IMG/VR virus record: IMGVR_UViG_3300010354_000486
Coordinates: 1 to 27,645 of that record
Origin: a virus
DNA: 27,645 nt
Reading direction: 5' to 3' (one strand)
Shown: positions 1 to 7,345 of the stretch, in pieces
How the letters are laid out: every line of letters begins with the position of its first letter
How positions within the stretch are numbered: the first letter of the stretch is position 1
Notes under the pieces: generated by a model
Databases searched by the model: none
What the model was told of the DNA's origin: nothing
What the model saw: only the letters and a program-made list of their open reading frames with translations
Program-made: the position numbers and the translations under genes

Positions 1-575
1 CTACAGGTGCTACTGGATCTGTTACAATAGCTCTTGGATCTGATAACACTGGCGTTAACCGCTCTGTAACTGTTACTTCAGTATCAGTTGGTGGTGGTGG
101 CGAAACTCAAGGTACATTGCAACGTAGAATCCTTACTAAGATTCTTGCTGCTTCTAACTTGATCGCTACTCGTGGCCGTAGAGGACCTGCTACTTTCGCT
201 GTAACTGGCGGAAAGATGGCATCTGCTCTTCAGGACATCGCTGGATTCGTTGCTTACCCACTTTCAAATACAGTTAACCAAGCTGGTGGTTCTCTTTACC
301 CAATTGGAGCTATCGCAGGTGTTACTGTATATGTAGATCCAAACAGAGACTTTAACGATGTTAAGATCGCTGTAGGTCGTAAAGGTGATGGTAACTCTCC
401 TGGTTTGGTATTCATGCCTTACTTAATGGCTGAATCTGTTGAGACAATCGCAGAAGGAACTATGGCTCCTAAGATTGCGGTTAAATCTAGATTCGACTTA
501 GTAGACGCTGGATTCCACCCACAAACTATGTACTATGTATTGAACTTCAACTTCAACGGAGTTGATATTATCTAA
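1..575 (+). CDS. 23: Major capsid protein, gp23-like, C-terminal part
   Basis: The frame is open from the window edge (first full codon at 3) to the TAA ending at 575, so only the C-terminal ~190 residues are present. The methionine-like codon near 117 is an internal TTG and not a start. The stretch reading FMPYLMAESVETIAEG followed by KSRFDLVDAGFHP matches the late part of T4 gp23-type capsid proteins, where a PY-containing strand precedes the C-terminal region. T4 gp23 is 521 residues and forms the hexamers of the head shell. Codon use is richer in C-ending codons (aac, atc, ttc) than in the genes that follow, as expected for a very highly expressed protein. An intrinsic terminator follows at once. 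A gp24-type vertex paralogue is the main alternative. Confidence 0.8.
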   Translation, partial: TGATGSVTIALGSDNTGVNRSVTVTSVSVGGGGETQGTLQRRILTKILAASNLIATRGRRGPATFAVTGGKMASALQDIAGFVAYPLSNTVNQAGGSLYPIGAIAGVTVYVDPNRDFNDVKIAVGRKGDGNSPGLVFMPYLMAESVETIAEGTMAPKIAVKSRFDLVDAGFHPQTMYYVLNFNFNGVDII

Positions 576-597
576 TCAATAGTATTCATACTGTTTG

Positions 598-628
598 AAA
601 AGGTCCGCTTCGGCGGACCTTTTTTTTT
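598..628 (+). terminator. Intrinsic terminator after capsid gene
   Basis: A perfect 8-bp stem AGGTCCGC/GCGGACCT closes a TTCG tetraloop, flanked by A on the left and a run of nine T on the right. It lies 22 bases after the capsid stop codon and separates it from the repeat-family genes, which have their own promoter. Confidence 0.95.
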
Positions 629-631
629 CTT

Positions 632-644
632 AAATATATAAAAC
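632..644 (+). promoter_or_regulatory. Late promoter element (AAATATATAAAAC)
   Basis: This is one of about a dozen near-identical AATATATAA elements found just upstream of start codons in the window. It sits between the capsid terminator and the ATG at 657. T4 late promoters have a single TATAAATA -10 element read by the gp55 sigma factor; this is probably the equivalent here. Confidence 0.75.
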
Positions 645-656
645 AAAAATCAGCAT

Positions 657-902
657 ATGCCACAATCAGTTTATCGTTCAGCTGTTCTTTATAATTTTAC
701 TAGAAATCAATATGTTCTAATAGACCCAGGCACAATAGGCGGAGATCCTAACCAGGTAACATGGAGCTGGGTATCTAATCCTAACGATGCAACAAAGTGG
801 GTTAATGTACTGGAATTGCAATACTACTTAACCGATACACCTTTAGGTGATCCTACACAGAACCCATATCCTTGGGAGGTTCAGTGGTTATATTTTTCTT
901 AA
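657..902 (+). CDS. Single-domain repeat-family protein next to capsid
   Basis: This 81-residue protein is a single copy of the ~75-residue unit repeated three times in each of the next two genes. It opens with RSAVLYNFTRNQYVLIDP, then has WSWVSNPNDATKW (elsewhere NPWEAARF), a VLELQYY segment (elsewhere NLLEFQ) and a closing PWEVQWLYF (elsewhere GWEIPQFYF). It is rich in Trp and Tyr, with no signal peptide or membrane helix. It has its own late-type promoter and sits directly downstream of the capsid gene. That placement suggests a virion component such as head decoration, but this is inference; I do not recognise a named family. Confidence 0.8.
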   Translation: MPQSVYRSAVLYNFTRNQYVLIDPGTIGGDPNQVTWSWVSNPNDATKWVNVLELQYYLTDTPLGDPTQNPYPWEVQWLYFS

Positions 903-946
903 CAATCCTAGATAATGTAATCTATTCTAAAAATTTTTATGATATT

Positions 947-960
947 AAGATATATAAAAT
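947..960 (+). promoter_or_regulatory. Late promoter element (AAGATATATAAAAT)
   Basis: This copy of the shared ATATATAAA motif lies about 20 bases before the ATG at 979, in the A+T-rich gap after the 81-residue gene. Confidence 0.7.
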
Positions 961-978
961 TAAAAATAATAGATTACT

Positions 979-2463
979 ATGCCATCAATTACAAGAGCCG
1001 CTATTTTTTTAGCAAATGACGCAGGACGTTTTCTTATTCTTGATAATGATTTAGGTGTTCTAAAAGCCGAGACATATACAGAAAAAGAATATGCGTCAAG
1101 ATATGCCAATGTTGCAGCATTTCAGGCAATTGTACCAACTACATATTGGAGACCTAATCAATGGGGTGATGAAAATAAAACCCTAAATGATGCAGCGTAC
1201 GGGTTTCAAATTCGTGATAAGTACTGGATTAATCCGCAAGGAACACTTCAAGATTATGGTAATTCTTCTCCTAATACGGCAGGTGGTGCAAAATCTGTTA
1301 ATATATTAGATCGTACATCGGTAATGTACTCCTATGATAATGGGGCATTTCTTTGGATTGATCCGGCTACCCGAATGCTTCCTCCAGATCAAATGACATT
1401 TGCTTGGGTTGCTAGCCCATGGCAGGCTGCGAGATTTGATAATCTACTTGAATTCCAGACTATCATGGAAGGAACGAGTTTAGGTAGTATGAATTATGGT
1501 TGGGGTATACAACAATTTTTCTTTACAAAGGATCCTCTTTCGTATACTTTATCACAGCCGTTTTCTGCTGCTGGTGTTAGGCCTACTAGCGAAATTCAGA
1601 GAGCATTTGTACTATTTAATAATGATAAATCACTCTATCTTGCCATATCTAATCCTGATGATCCTATTCCTTCTATGAATTTAGATTGGACTAGAAATCC
1701 TTGGGAAGCCGCAAGATTTACAAATCTTATTCAATTCCAAAATATTTATGAATATCATTCAGGTTTCTTTGCTAATTTAATAAAAGGCTGGGAAATTCCT
1801 CAATTCTATTTTACACAAGAAAAGAAGGGTGCACCTGTTAGCGATCCTTATACAATTTTTTATTCGTCAAATCTTTGTTCAAGGGCTGTTAAATTACCTG
1901 GTGAATTTGCTAACGTATACCTGTGGATTGTGTATATGGCATCTCAAATTGACGATTGGCAATCTTTTTATAATTACATATGGGATTGGCTAAGTAATGT
2001 AAGAAACTTTAGAGATTACGATTGTTATAAAAAATGGTTTTATAATCAGGATCATAACTTAATGCAAACTTGGTTATATAACATATGGGCACCGAATTGG
2101 GGTAGAGAAACAATGCAACTCGAATTTGAAAAAGCTCTTGATATTCCAGGTCTTGAATGGGCTCGCCCAGATCTAGGATTTGGCGGTGGAATCGGGGATC
2201 CTATCTATGACTATTATACAGATAATTCAGACGGACAAATTCCTGAATGGCAGAACAAATACGGTAACATGACGGTAGGATTAGAGGCTCATGCAGGAGG
2301 ATTTCCAGATTGGGGTGAATTCGCCTATAAATACAGTACGATATTAGCTGATTGGAAATTATTTAATGGTCAAGAGGTATATGAAAAATGGTTTAATAAT
2401 CAGGATCAATCACTTATTGAACAGTATCTCTATAATAGATGGCGTATTGCTTGGGGTAAATAA
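979..2463 (+). CDS. Three-repeat virion-associated candidate, 494 aa
   Basis: The protein holds three tandem copies of one unit, at about residues 5-82, 112-184 and 207-280. The unit pattern is R-A/T-x-V-L/M-Y, a LxIxxP strand, WxxxPWxAARFxNLxEFQ, and a GWxIxQFFFT end. The first copy has extra shared text, PTTYWRPNQWGDE and DAAYGFQIRDK. After the units comes a different C-terminal region with two copies of another motif, residues ~325-375 and ~444-494, each with a KWFxNQDxxLxxxxLYNxW core. There is no signal peptide or membrane segment. The aromatic content is very high. It is the larger paralogue of the next gene and may be its co-transcribed partner. A role as a head decoration or surface protein is inferred from position only. 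Confidence 0.85.
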   Translation: MPSITRAAIFLANDAGRFLILDNDLGVLKAETYTEKEYASRYANVAAFQAIVPTTYWRPNQWGDENKTLNDAAYGFQIRDKYWINPQGTLQDYGNSSPNTAGGAKSVNILDRTSVMYSYDNGAFLWIDPATRMLPPDQMTFAWVASPWQAARFDNLLEFQTIMEGTSLGSMNYGWGIQQFFFTKDPLSYTLSQPFSAAGVRPTSEIQRAFVLFNNDKSLYLAISNPDDPIPSMNLDWTRNPWEAARFTNLIQFQNIYEYHSGFFANLIKGWEIPQFYFTQEKKGAPVSDPYTIFYSSNLCSRAVKLPGEFANVYLWIVYMASQIDDWQSFYNYIWDWLSNVRNFRDYDCYKKWFYNQDHNLMQTWLYNIWAPNWGRETMQLEFEKALDIPGLEWARPDLGFGGGIGDPIYDYYTDNSDGQIPEWQNKYGNMTVGLEAHAGGFPDWGEFAYKYSTILADWKLFNGQEVYEKWFNNQDQSLIEQYLYNRWRIAWGK

Positions 2464-2496
2464 AAACTTAAACTAAAAATAAAAAAAACTTAAACT

Positions 2497-3621
2497 ATGG
2501 CTATAGAAAGAAGAGCGGTCATCAAAGCACAAGACGCAGGCAGATGGCTCGTTGTAAAAAACATTTTTGGCGTCGATAAGGGAGACACCGTTGAATTGGT
2601 TACGGATGCTGATAGATATGCAAACCTTGCAGTTCTTGAAGCCCAAATCCCAACTACATACTGGTACCCTAACCAGTGGGGTGATGAAACTAAAACACTA
2701 TTTGATGCTGCTTATGGCTATCAAATTCGTGATAAGTTTTTCTCTGATTCACAAGGTGATCCTAATTTAGGAGTATCATCTACACCTAATGTTGCAGGCG
2801 GTGCAAAATCTGCTAATTCGTTGGATAGAACATCTGTTCTCTATTCAAATGACGTGGGTTGCTACATTGTAGTTACAAACCCTGGAGATCCGGTGACATC
2901 TTGGGAGGTTTATTGTACAACAAACCCGTTCTATGCTACAAGATTTGACGATCTTTCTAAGGTTGGTGACTGGTTAGATCAAACAAACTATGGTAATGTT
3001 GCATACGGATATAGCATAATGCAGTATGTTTTTACAAAGGACCCAGGTGTTGTAATAACCGATCCGTTTGTCCTACCGCCCCTAAATCCATTTAAGACTA
3101 TTCTTAGAGCATATGTTCCCTACTCTAATCAGGAAGGCGCATATCTGGTAATTGATAATCCTGCTGCTCCTATTCCTTCAATGACATTCCAGTACGTTAG
3201 AAACCCATGGGAAGCATCTCGTTTCCAGAACCTGGTTGATTTTAAGAATATCGTTGATGGTCGTCCTGATTTCTTTGGTACAACATTTAGAGCAGGCTGG
3301 GAAGTTCCGCAGTTCTTCTTTACACAGGATGCAAAACAACCTAGCGGTGATTGTAAAGATATATGGAGTTTTTTCCAGAGTGGAGATAAATGCTCACAAC
3401 TTCAATGGGCCGGTGACCAAACCTCATATGATATATTTGTAGATCTGGCACAAGCACAATGTTGTTCTTGGGAAGGCTTTTGGAAAAAAATCCAGTCGTG
3501 GATTTTTAATCCTCGTAACTTCCAGGATTCAGAATGTTATGACAAGTGGCTCCAATTCCAAGATCATACCCAATTAGAGCAATGTTTCTTTGCTCTGTGG
3601 AGAGAGTATGCATGTTGCTAA
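2497..3621 (+). CDS. Three-repeat paralogue, 374 aa
   Basis: This is a clear paralogue of the preceding gene. Units lie at about residues 5-80, 111-183 and 204-279, including PTTYWYPNQWGDETKTL, NPWEASRFQNLVDFKNI and GWEVPQFFFTQD. It ends with one copy of the second motif (residues ~324-374: ECYDKWLQFQDHTQLEQC), where the larger paralogue has two. The C-terminal part is cysteine-rich, including CC pairs near residue 322 and at the very end. The gap before it lacks the ATATATAA promoter but has a 13-base direct repeat (AAAACTTAAACTA at 2463 and 2485), so it probably shares the upstream transcript. An intrinsic terminator follows. Function unknown; duplication with the neighbour is evident. Confidence 0.85.
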   Translation: MAIERRAVIKAQDAGRWLVVKNIFGVDKGDTVELVTDADRYANLAVLEAQIPTTYWYPNQWGDETKTLFDAAYGYQIRDKFFSDSQGDPNLGVSSTPNVAGGAKSANSLDRTSVLYSNDVGCYIVVTNPGDPVTSWEVYCTTNPFYATRFDDLSKVGDWLDQTNYGNVAYGYSIMQYVFTKDPGVVITDPFVLPPLNPFKTILRAYVPYSNQEGAYLVIDNPAAPIPSMTFQYVRNPWEASRFQNLVDFKNIVDGRPDFFGTTFRAGWEVPQFFFTQDAKQPSGDCKDIWSFFQSGDKCSQLQWAGDQTSYDIFVDLAQAQCCSWEGFWKKIQSWIFNPRNFQDSECYDKWLQFQDHTQLEQCFFALWREYACC

Positions 3622-3642
3622 TTCTTTAATATTCTAAATTAT

Positions 3643-3672
3643 AAAAAGGTTCACGCAGGTGAACCTTTTTTT
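3643..3672 (+). terminator. Intrinsic terminator after repeat-family genes
   Basis: The stem GGTTCAC/GTGAACC with loop GCAG is flanked by five A on the left and seven T on the right, 21 bases after the stop of the 374-residue gene. Confidence 0.93.
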
Positions 3673-3685
3673 GCTCTATTTGCCT

Positions 3686-3698
3686 GAATATATAAATT
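3686..3698 (+). promoter_or_regulatory. Late promoter element (GAATATATAAATT)
   Basis: This is a full-length copy of the shared late element, directly after the terminator and 20 bases before the ATG at 3718. Confidence 0.8.
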
Positions 3699-3717
3699 AC
3701 TAAAAATAAAAAGTCAA

Positions 3718-4827
3718 ATGAAAGAACTTGTTAACTTTGAACATTTCAAAATTATAAAAGAAGCTGAGGCTAAACTGGAGTCATATCTTGATTCCCTAAT
3801 GGAACAGGCAATTAATGAAGCACCTGCGCAAACACAAGCTGGCGCTCTTTTCCAAAACCCTGTAAAATTCATGAAGATTAAGAATAATGCCAAGAAGTAT
3901 CAACAAGCGCTGGTACAAAAGGCTCTTAATAATGTTGATTATGAAAAGAAAAAGCAGGCTGCAGGTGGAGAAGTAGATAAAGATAAAATGGAGGTTCTTA
4001 AACAGGCAAATGCTGCAAAGAATCAGGCTCTCTCTGATAAAGCTTCTGCTATCAGTGATCGTATGACACAATTGGCAACCAGCCCAGGACTTCAGGCTGT
4101 TAAATCTCTTGCTGTTTCAAAGGCTAAAGTTGCTGCAGCTGAAACTGCACTTAAAGCTGCTGATGCCGAAGAGAGTAAACAACTTAAGGTACAGATTGCA
4201 AAACTAAATGCTCAGGCCGCAAAGGCAGAAAAGACTATTAAGGATTATGAAAAACAGGAAGAGCCTAAAGCAGAAACTCCAGCAGAAGCTCCACAACAGG
4301 CAATGCCTAATGTAAAAGCTGAAACTAAACCTGAGGCTAAACCTGAGGCTAAACCAGAGACTGACACCCAACCTACAGCTGAACCTGCCACTACTAAAAA
4401 GACAAGAAGGCAGGAAGTGGAGGATCAAATTGCACAAGATAATGCAGCTCCTGCAAAAATAACTAAAGAATCACCGGCCGAAAAGAAAGAACGTGAAAGA
4501 AAAGAAACTATAACTAATAAGATAAATGATGCTGAGGCTGCAATTCAGAAAGCAGAAGGTGATAAAACTGTAGCTCAACAGGAAAAGGATGATCTGGTAA
4601 AACAATTAAATGCAGCTAAAGGAACAGATAAAGAAAATGCATTAGCAGTAGATGTTGCAAATGCCGATAGAGCAGTTAAAGATATTGATAAAGGTATTAG
4701 CAATCTTAAACAAAATATAAAGGATTTAAGAAGTCAATTAAAGGGAGATTCTAATGAATCTGCTGGTTATATCGGCGAATCCTTTACTGATAAGTTTAGA
4801 AGACTAATGAAAGACGTTAATGTATAA
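3718..4827 (+). CDS. Ala/Lys/Glu-rich coiled-coil protein
   Basis: This 369-residue protein is very rich in Ala, Lys, Glu and Gln, and long predicted coiled coils cover roughly residues 75-185 and 255-345. Between them is a Pro/Thr/Glu linker containing a KPEA micro-repeat (12-base tandem repeats near 4325-4360). The N-terminus (VNFEHFKIIKEAEAKLESYL) and C-terminus (ESFTDKFRRLMKDVNV) are more ordinary amphipathic helices. There is no signal peptide or membrane segment. Such composition is compatible with a scaffold, internal head or tail-fibre-associated role, but nothing in the sequence decides between them. It starts a new late-type transcription unit and overlaps the next gene by eight bases. 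Confidence 0.8.
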   Translation: MKELVNFEHFKIIKEAEAKLESYLDSLMEQAINEAPAQTQAGALFQNPVKFMKIKNNAKKYQQALVQKALNNVDYEKKKQAAGGEVDKDKMEVLKQANAAKNQALSDKASAISDRMTQLATSPGLQAVKSLAVSKAKVAAAETALKAADAEESKQLKVQIAKLNAQAAKAEKTIKDYEKQEEPKAETPAEAPQQAMPNVKAETKPEAKPEAKPETDTQPTAEPATTKKTRRQEVEDQIAQDNAAPAKITKESPAEKKERERKETITNKINDAEAAIQKAEGDKTVAQQEKDDLVKQLNAAKGTDKENALAVDVANADRAVKDIDKGISNLKQNIKDLRSQLKGDSNESAGYIGESFTDKFRRLMKDVNV

Positions 4828-5308
4828 AGTTCGTAAGATAAACTTTGGATGGTATAAAAGGCGGCATGGAATTCTTTTAGAGAATCTGCCGCCTTTAAAG
4901 CAACGATTTATGATAGAGAATGACTATCTTAAATGGTTAGATGCAGATACTCAAGTCTTTGAAGTTATATTTAAGATTGAGGATATGAATGATCATGAAA
5001 AGAATCCCAATAAGATTCTTTGGAATCCTTTTCGTGAAACCTTTACTACAATCAAAGAAGTTGAATCTGACTCAAATGTAGTGGATTGGACTTGTGCAAT
5101 TTGTGATGCCGAGATTAAATCCAGAATGGATTCAAAAAAGATAGAAAACTTTGTATGTAAACCTTGTTCTGAGGCACATAACTCACGGAATAAAAGGGTT
5201 GATCAAAGAATAATAGATTCCTCTGTTAAGTTTACTAAACACTGTAAATCTCTTTTAAAGGGTGAACAAAGAGAGTTTATCACACACGTTAAGAGATCAT
5301 TTAAATGA
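4820..5308 (+). CDS. Zinc-ribbon protein of unknown function
   Basis: This 162-residue basic protein has two Cys pairs, C92-x2-C95 (CAIC) and C113-x2-C116 (CKPC), spaced as a zinc ribbon. The N-terminal part contains RRHGILLENLPPLKQRFMIE and has no motif I recognise; the C-terminal tail is rich in Lys and Arg. The ATG lies inside the end of the coiled-coil gene (the ATGTATAA overlap ends at 4827), which implies translational coupling. Its 3' end overlaps the convergent reverse-strand gene by 12 bases. A nucleic-acid-binding role is plausible from the ribbon and charge but unproven. Confidence 0.75.
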   Translation: MYKVRKINFGWYKRRHGILLENLPPLKQRFMIENDYLKWLDADTQVFEVIFKIEDMNDHEKNPNKILWNPFRETFTTIKEVESDSNVVDWTCAICDAEIKSRMDSKKIENFVCKPCSEAHNSRNKRVDQRIIDSSVKFTKHCKSLLKGEQREFITHVKRSFK

Positions 5309-6106
5309 TAAAGCTTTTTCAATTGTAATTTTTGGCCAAACATTTAATAGGCTTTTTGGGGAAGCATTATAGACTTCAACACCTTTTTCTTTTAACAGAT
5401 CTGCAATTATTTTAAAGCCTGGTATAAATTGATTTCGATAGATATCATCGCCCGTTACAGGAACTGGGTATCCGCTATGATGATGGCCAGTTTTTCCATC
5501 ATTTCCCATATCATATCCTAACAGTATAATTCTTTTTACTCCTAGATGATATGCTAAATTAATTGCTGCATATCCACTATTATTACCATGTGATAGGGTA
5601 TCTTTTGATTCTTCTAATCCAAACTTATTTCCTTTCTTAAGAATCTTAACGTCACCCAAATAAGATGGATGATCTCTGATAGTGTATTTAGGACCCTTAA
5701 ATTCATCTATTTCTTTCTTTAGCCAACTATAGACTCTTGAGTCAGTCCAATACATTATGTCTGCATTAGGATAAGAAGATAATGATTTATTAATTGCTAT
5801 TGTCTTTTTTCCAATTAAGGAATTCCAATTAAAGTCTCTAAGAGATGGACCACCGCCTATGATAAAAACTGTTTCACCTTTCCAAATAGGATCAACCTTA
5901 CTAATAGGTCTCTTTCTTACTTCCTGTGATGTAGTGATGTTAAAGTTTCTTTTCTGAACTATTGGAATATTATCAGGACTTACTGTAATTTTAGCAAACT
6001 TATCATTTGATGAACCTTTCTTAATAACAGTAGGTGGTACGCCTTTTGCTTCTTTAATGATAGGCGTTCTTCTATCATTTCCAAGTATTTTCCTTACTCT
6101 TCTCAT
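5297..6106 (-). CDS. DUF115/MptE-like Rossmann-fold protein, possible glycan or nucleotide-sugar enzyme
   Basis: This is the only reverse-strand gene in the window (269 residues). A basic, low-complexity N-terminus of ~70 residues precedes a Rossmann-like domain starting with KGETVFIIGGGPSL (residues 76-89), followed by TIAINKS and ADIMYWTD. The second half has the family-like run SGYAAINLAYHLGVKRIILL, then GYDMG and a HHHSGYP cluster (~198-204). These features resemble the DUF115/MptE-like family (6-hydroxymethylpterin diphosphokinase-like), which is related to some sialyl- and other glycosyltransferases. The phage protein might alter a glycan or a nucleotide-linked sugar, but the substrate cannot be read from sequence. 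It is convergent with the zinc-ribbon gene and divergent from the clamp loader. A CATATAAG sequence 7-15 bases upstream of its start may be a reverse-strand promoter. Confidence 0.7.
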   Translation of the reverse strand: MRRVRKILGNDRRTPIIKEAKGVPPTVIKKGSSNDKFAKITVSPDNIPIVQKRNFNITTSQEVRKRPISKVDPIWKGETVFIIGGGPSLRDFNWNSLIGKKTIAINKSLSSYPNADIMYWTDSRVYSWLKKEIDEFKGPKYTIRDHPSYLGDVKILKKGNKFGLEESKDTLSHGNNSGYAAINLAYHLGVKRIILLGYDMGNDGKTGHHHSGYPVPVTGDDIYRNQFIPGFKIIADLLKEKGVEVYNASPKSLLNVWPKITIEKALSFK

Positions 6107-6186
6107 TTAAGACTTATATGATTTTTTTATTTATCCTTAGTAAAACTATCACCCAGATTTGCATATAAAAATAAACTATATCTTAT

Positions 6187-7149
6187 ATGCGGAATGTTCA
6201 AAATATTTTATTGACAGAGAAGTATCGTCCACAGAATCTAGATGATCTTATTACACCAAAGAGAGTAGGTGATAAGCTGTCAAAGGGGGTTTACCAACAC
6301 CTTCTTTTACATGGTAGTCCAGGCACAGGTAAAACTTCTGCCGCTAAGGCATTGGTTAAACATTTTAAACATCCTTATTTATACATTAATGCATCAACCG
6401 ATACATCTGTTGATATTGTTAGAAATAGGATTACTGACTTTTGTGCAAATCGCTCAATCATGGATGAACCTGGAAAACTTAAGGTTATTATTCTTGATGA
6501 GATTGATGGAGTTTCTGATCAATTCTTTAAAGCACTTCGTGCTACGATGGATCAATTTGCTTCTAATGCAAGATTCATTGCTACATGTAATTATATTAAC
6601 AAAGTACCAGATCCTATCCAATCAAGATTTGAAATGATTGATTTTGATTTTACTAAGGAAGAAGAAACCGAAATTATGAAAGGGTATATTATGAGGGTTC
6701 TTCAAATCTGTAAAGAAGAAGGAATTGGAATTGATAAACATGCAGCCGTTGAATTAGTAAAAAGAAAATTTCCTGATCTTCGTAATATGCTTAATCAATT
6801 ACAAGGATTTAAGTCACAAGGTAAAGAATCTATTACTGTTGAGGATATCAAAAAATTTAGTTCTGTTTATAAAGATGTTTATGATTTAGTTATTGATAAC
6901 ACCGATCCTGTAAAAAATTATCAGTATATGTTATCAAATTATGCAAATCGTGTAGACGATGTCTTATCTTCTTTAGGGGCAGAATTTATTGAATACATAC
7001 AACAGGAAAGATCTTCATATATTCAATTCATACCTCAGGTTATTGTAACGGTTTCAAAATACCAATCACAAAGACAATTGGTAATTGATCCTGCCGTTTC
7101 AATGCTCGCTTGTATATATGAATTACAATCAATATTAAATGGCGCATAA
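6187..7149 (+). CDS. 44: Sliding-clamp loader large subunit (AAA+ ATPase), gp44-like
   Basis: At 320 residues this is almost exactly T4 gp44 length (319). The N-terminus LTEKYRPQNLDDL is the classic clamp-loader opening. Walker A is GSPGTGKTS (residues 43-51, K49), Walker B is VIILDEID (D104, E105), sensor 1 is FIATCN (N135) and the arginine-finger SRF motif is at 146-148, the equivalent of SRC. In T4 four gp44 copies plus one gp62 open the sliding clamp and load it onto primer-template DNA. The start at 6187 has no Shine-Dalgarno; an A+T-rich leader precedes it. A 54-residue gene follows, and the likely partner subunit lies at 8874-9284. Confidence 0.95.
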   Translation: MRNVQNILLTEKYRPQNLDDLITPKRVGDKLSKGVYQHLLLHGSPGTGKTSAAKALVKHFKHPYLYINASTDTSVDIVRNRITDFCANRSIMDEPGKLKVIILDEIDGVSDQFFKALRATMDQFASNARFIATCNYINKVPDPIQSRFEMIDFDFTKEEETEIMKGYIMRVLQICKEEGIGIDKHAAVELVKRKFPDLRNMLNQLQGFKSQGKESITVEDIKKFSSVYKDVYDLVIDNTDPVKNYQYMLSNYANRVDDVLSSLGAEFIEYIQQERSSYIQFIPQVIVTVSKYQSQRQLVIDPAVSMLACIYELQSILNGA

Positions 7150-7150
7150 T

Positions 7151-7315
7151 ATGACAGACTATTTGTTAGAAGAATTAATCAAAAGATATCCTAATCATTT
7201 TTCGTTAGGAGAAGCAGTTAAAAGATTTTGGGAGTTTAAAAGAGAAAGATCTAATAAATCATTAGATGAAATTGAAAAAGAATTTCTTGTAATAGACTTT
7301 CAGTTTAATCCTTGA
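7151..7315 (+). CDS. Small protein of 54 aa in the replication block
   Basis: The ATG comes one base after the clamp-loader stop and the frame stays open for 54 codons to TGA at 7315. The product starts MTDYLLEELIKRYPNHFSLG and is charged and probably helical (EAVKRFWEFKRERSN, then SLDEIEKEF). Tight spacing to the upstream gene and codon use like its neighbours support a real gene. I do not recognise a family. It is too short and too different to be gp62. Confidence 0.65.
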   Translation: MTDYLLEELIKRYPNHFSLGEAVKRFWEFKRERSNKSLDEIEKEFLVIDFQFNP

Positions 7316-7345
7316 CCTGTTATTATTTAATAAATTACTAATAGG

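Noticed and set aside
4320-4360. Short tandem repeats as a possible CRISPR or origin
   Set aside because: The 12-base repeats encode the KPEA linker inside an open frame and have no spacers; I saw no CRISPR array anywhere.
3796-4437. Antisense frames opposite the coiled-coil gene
   Set aside because: The Leu/Phe/Ser-rich products are reverse readings of Lys/Glu/Ala codons and have no start context.
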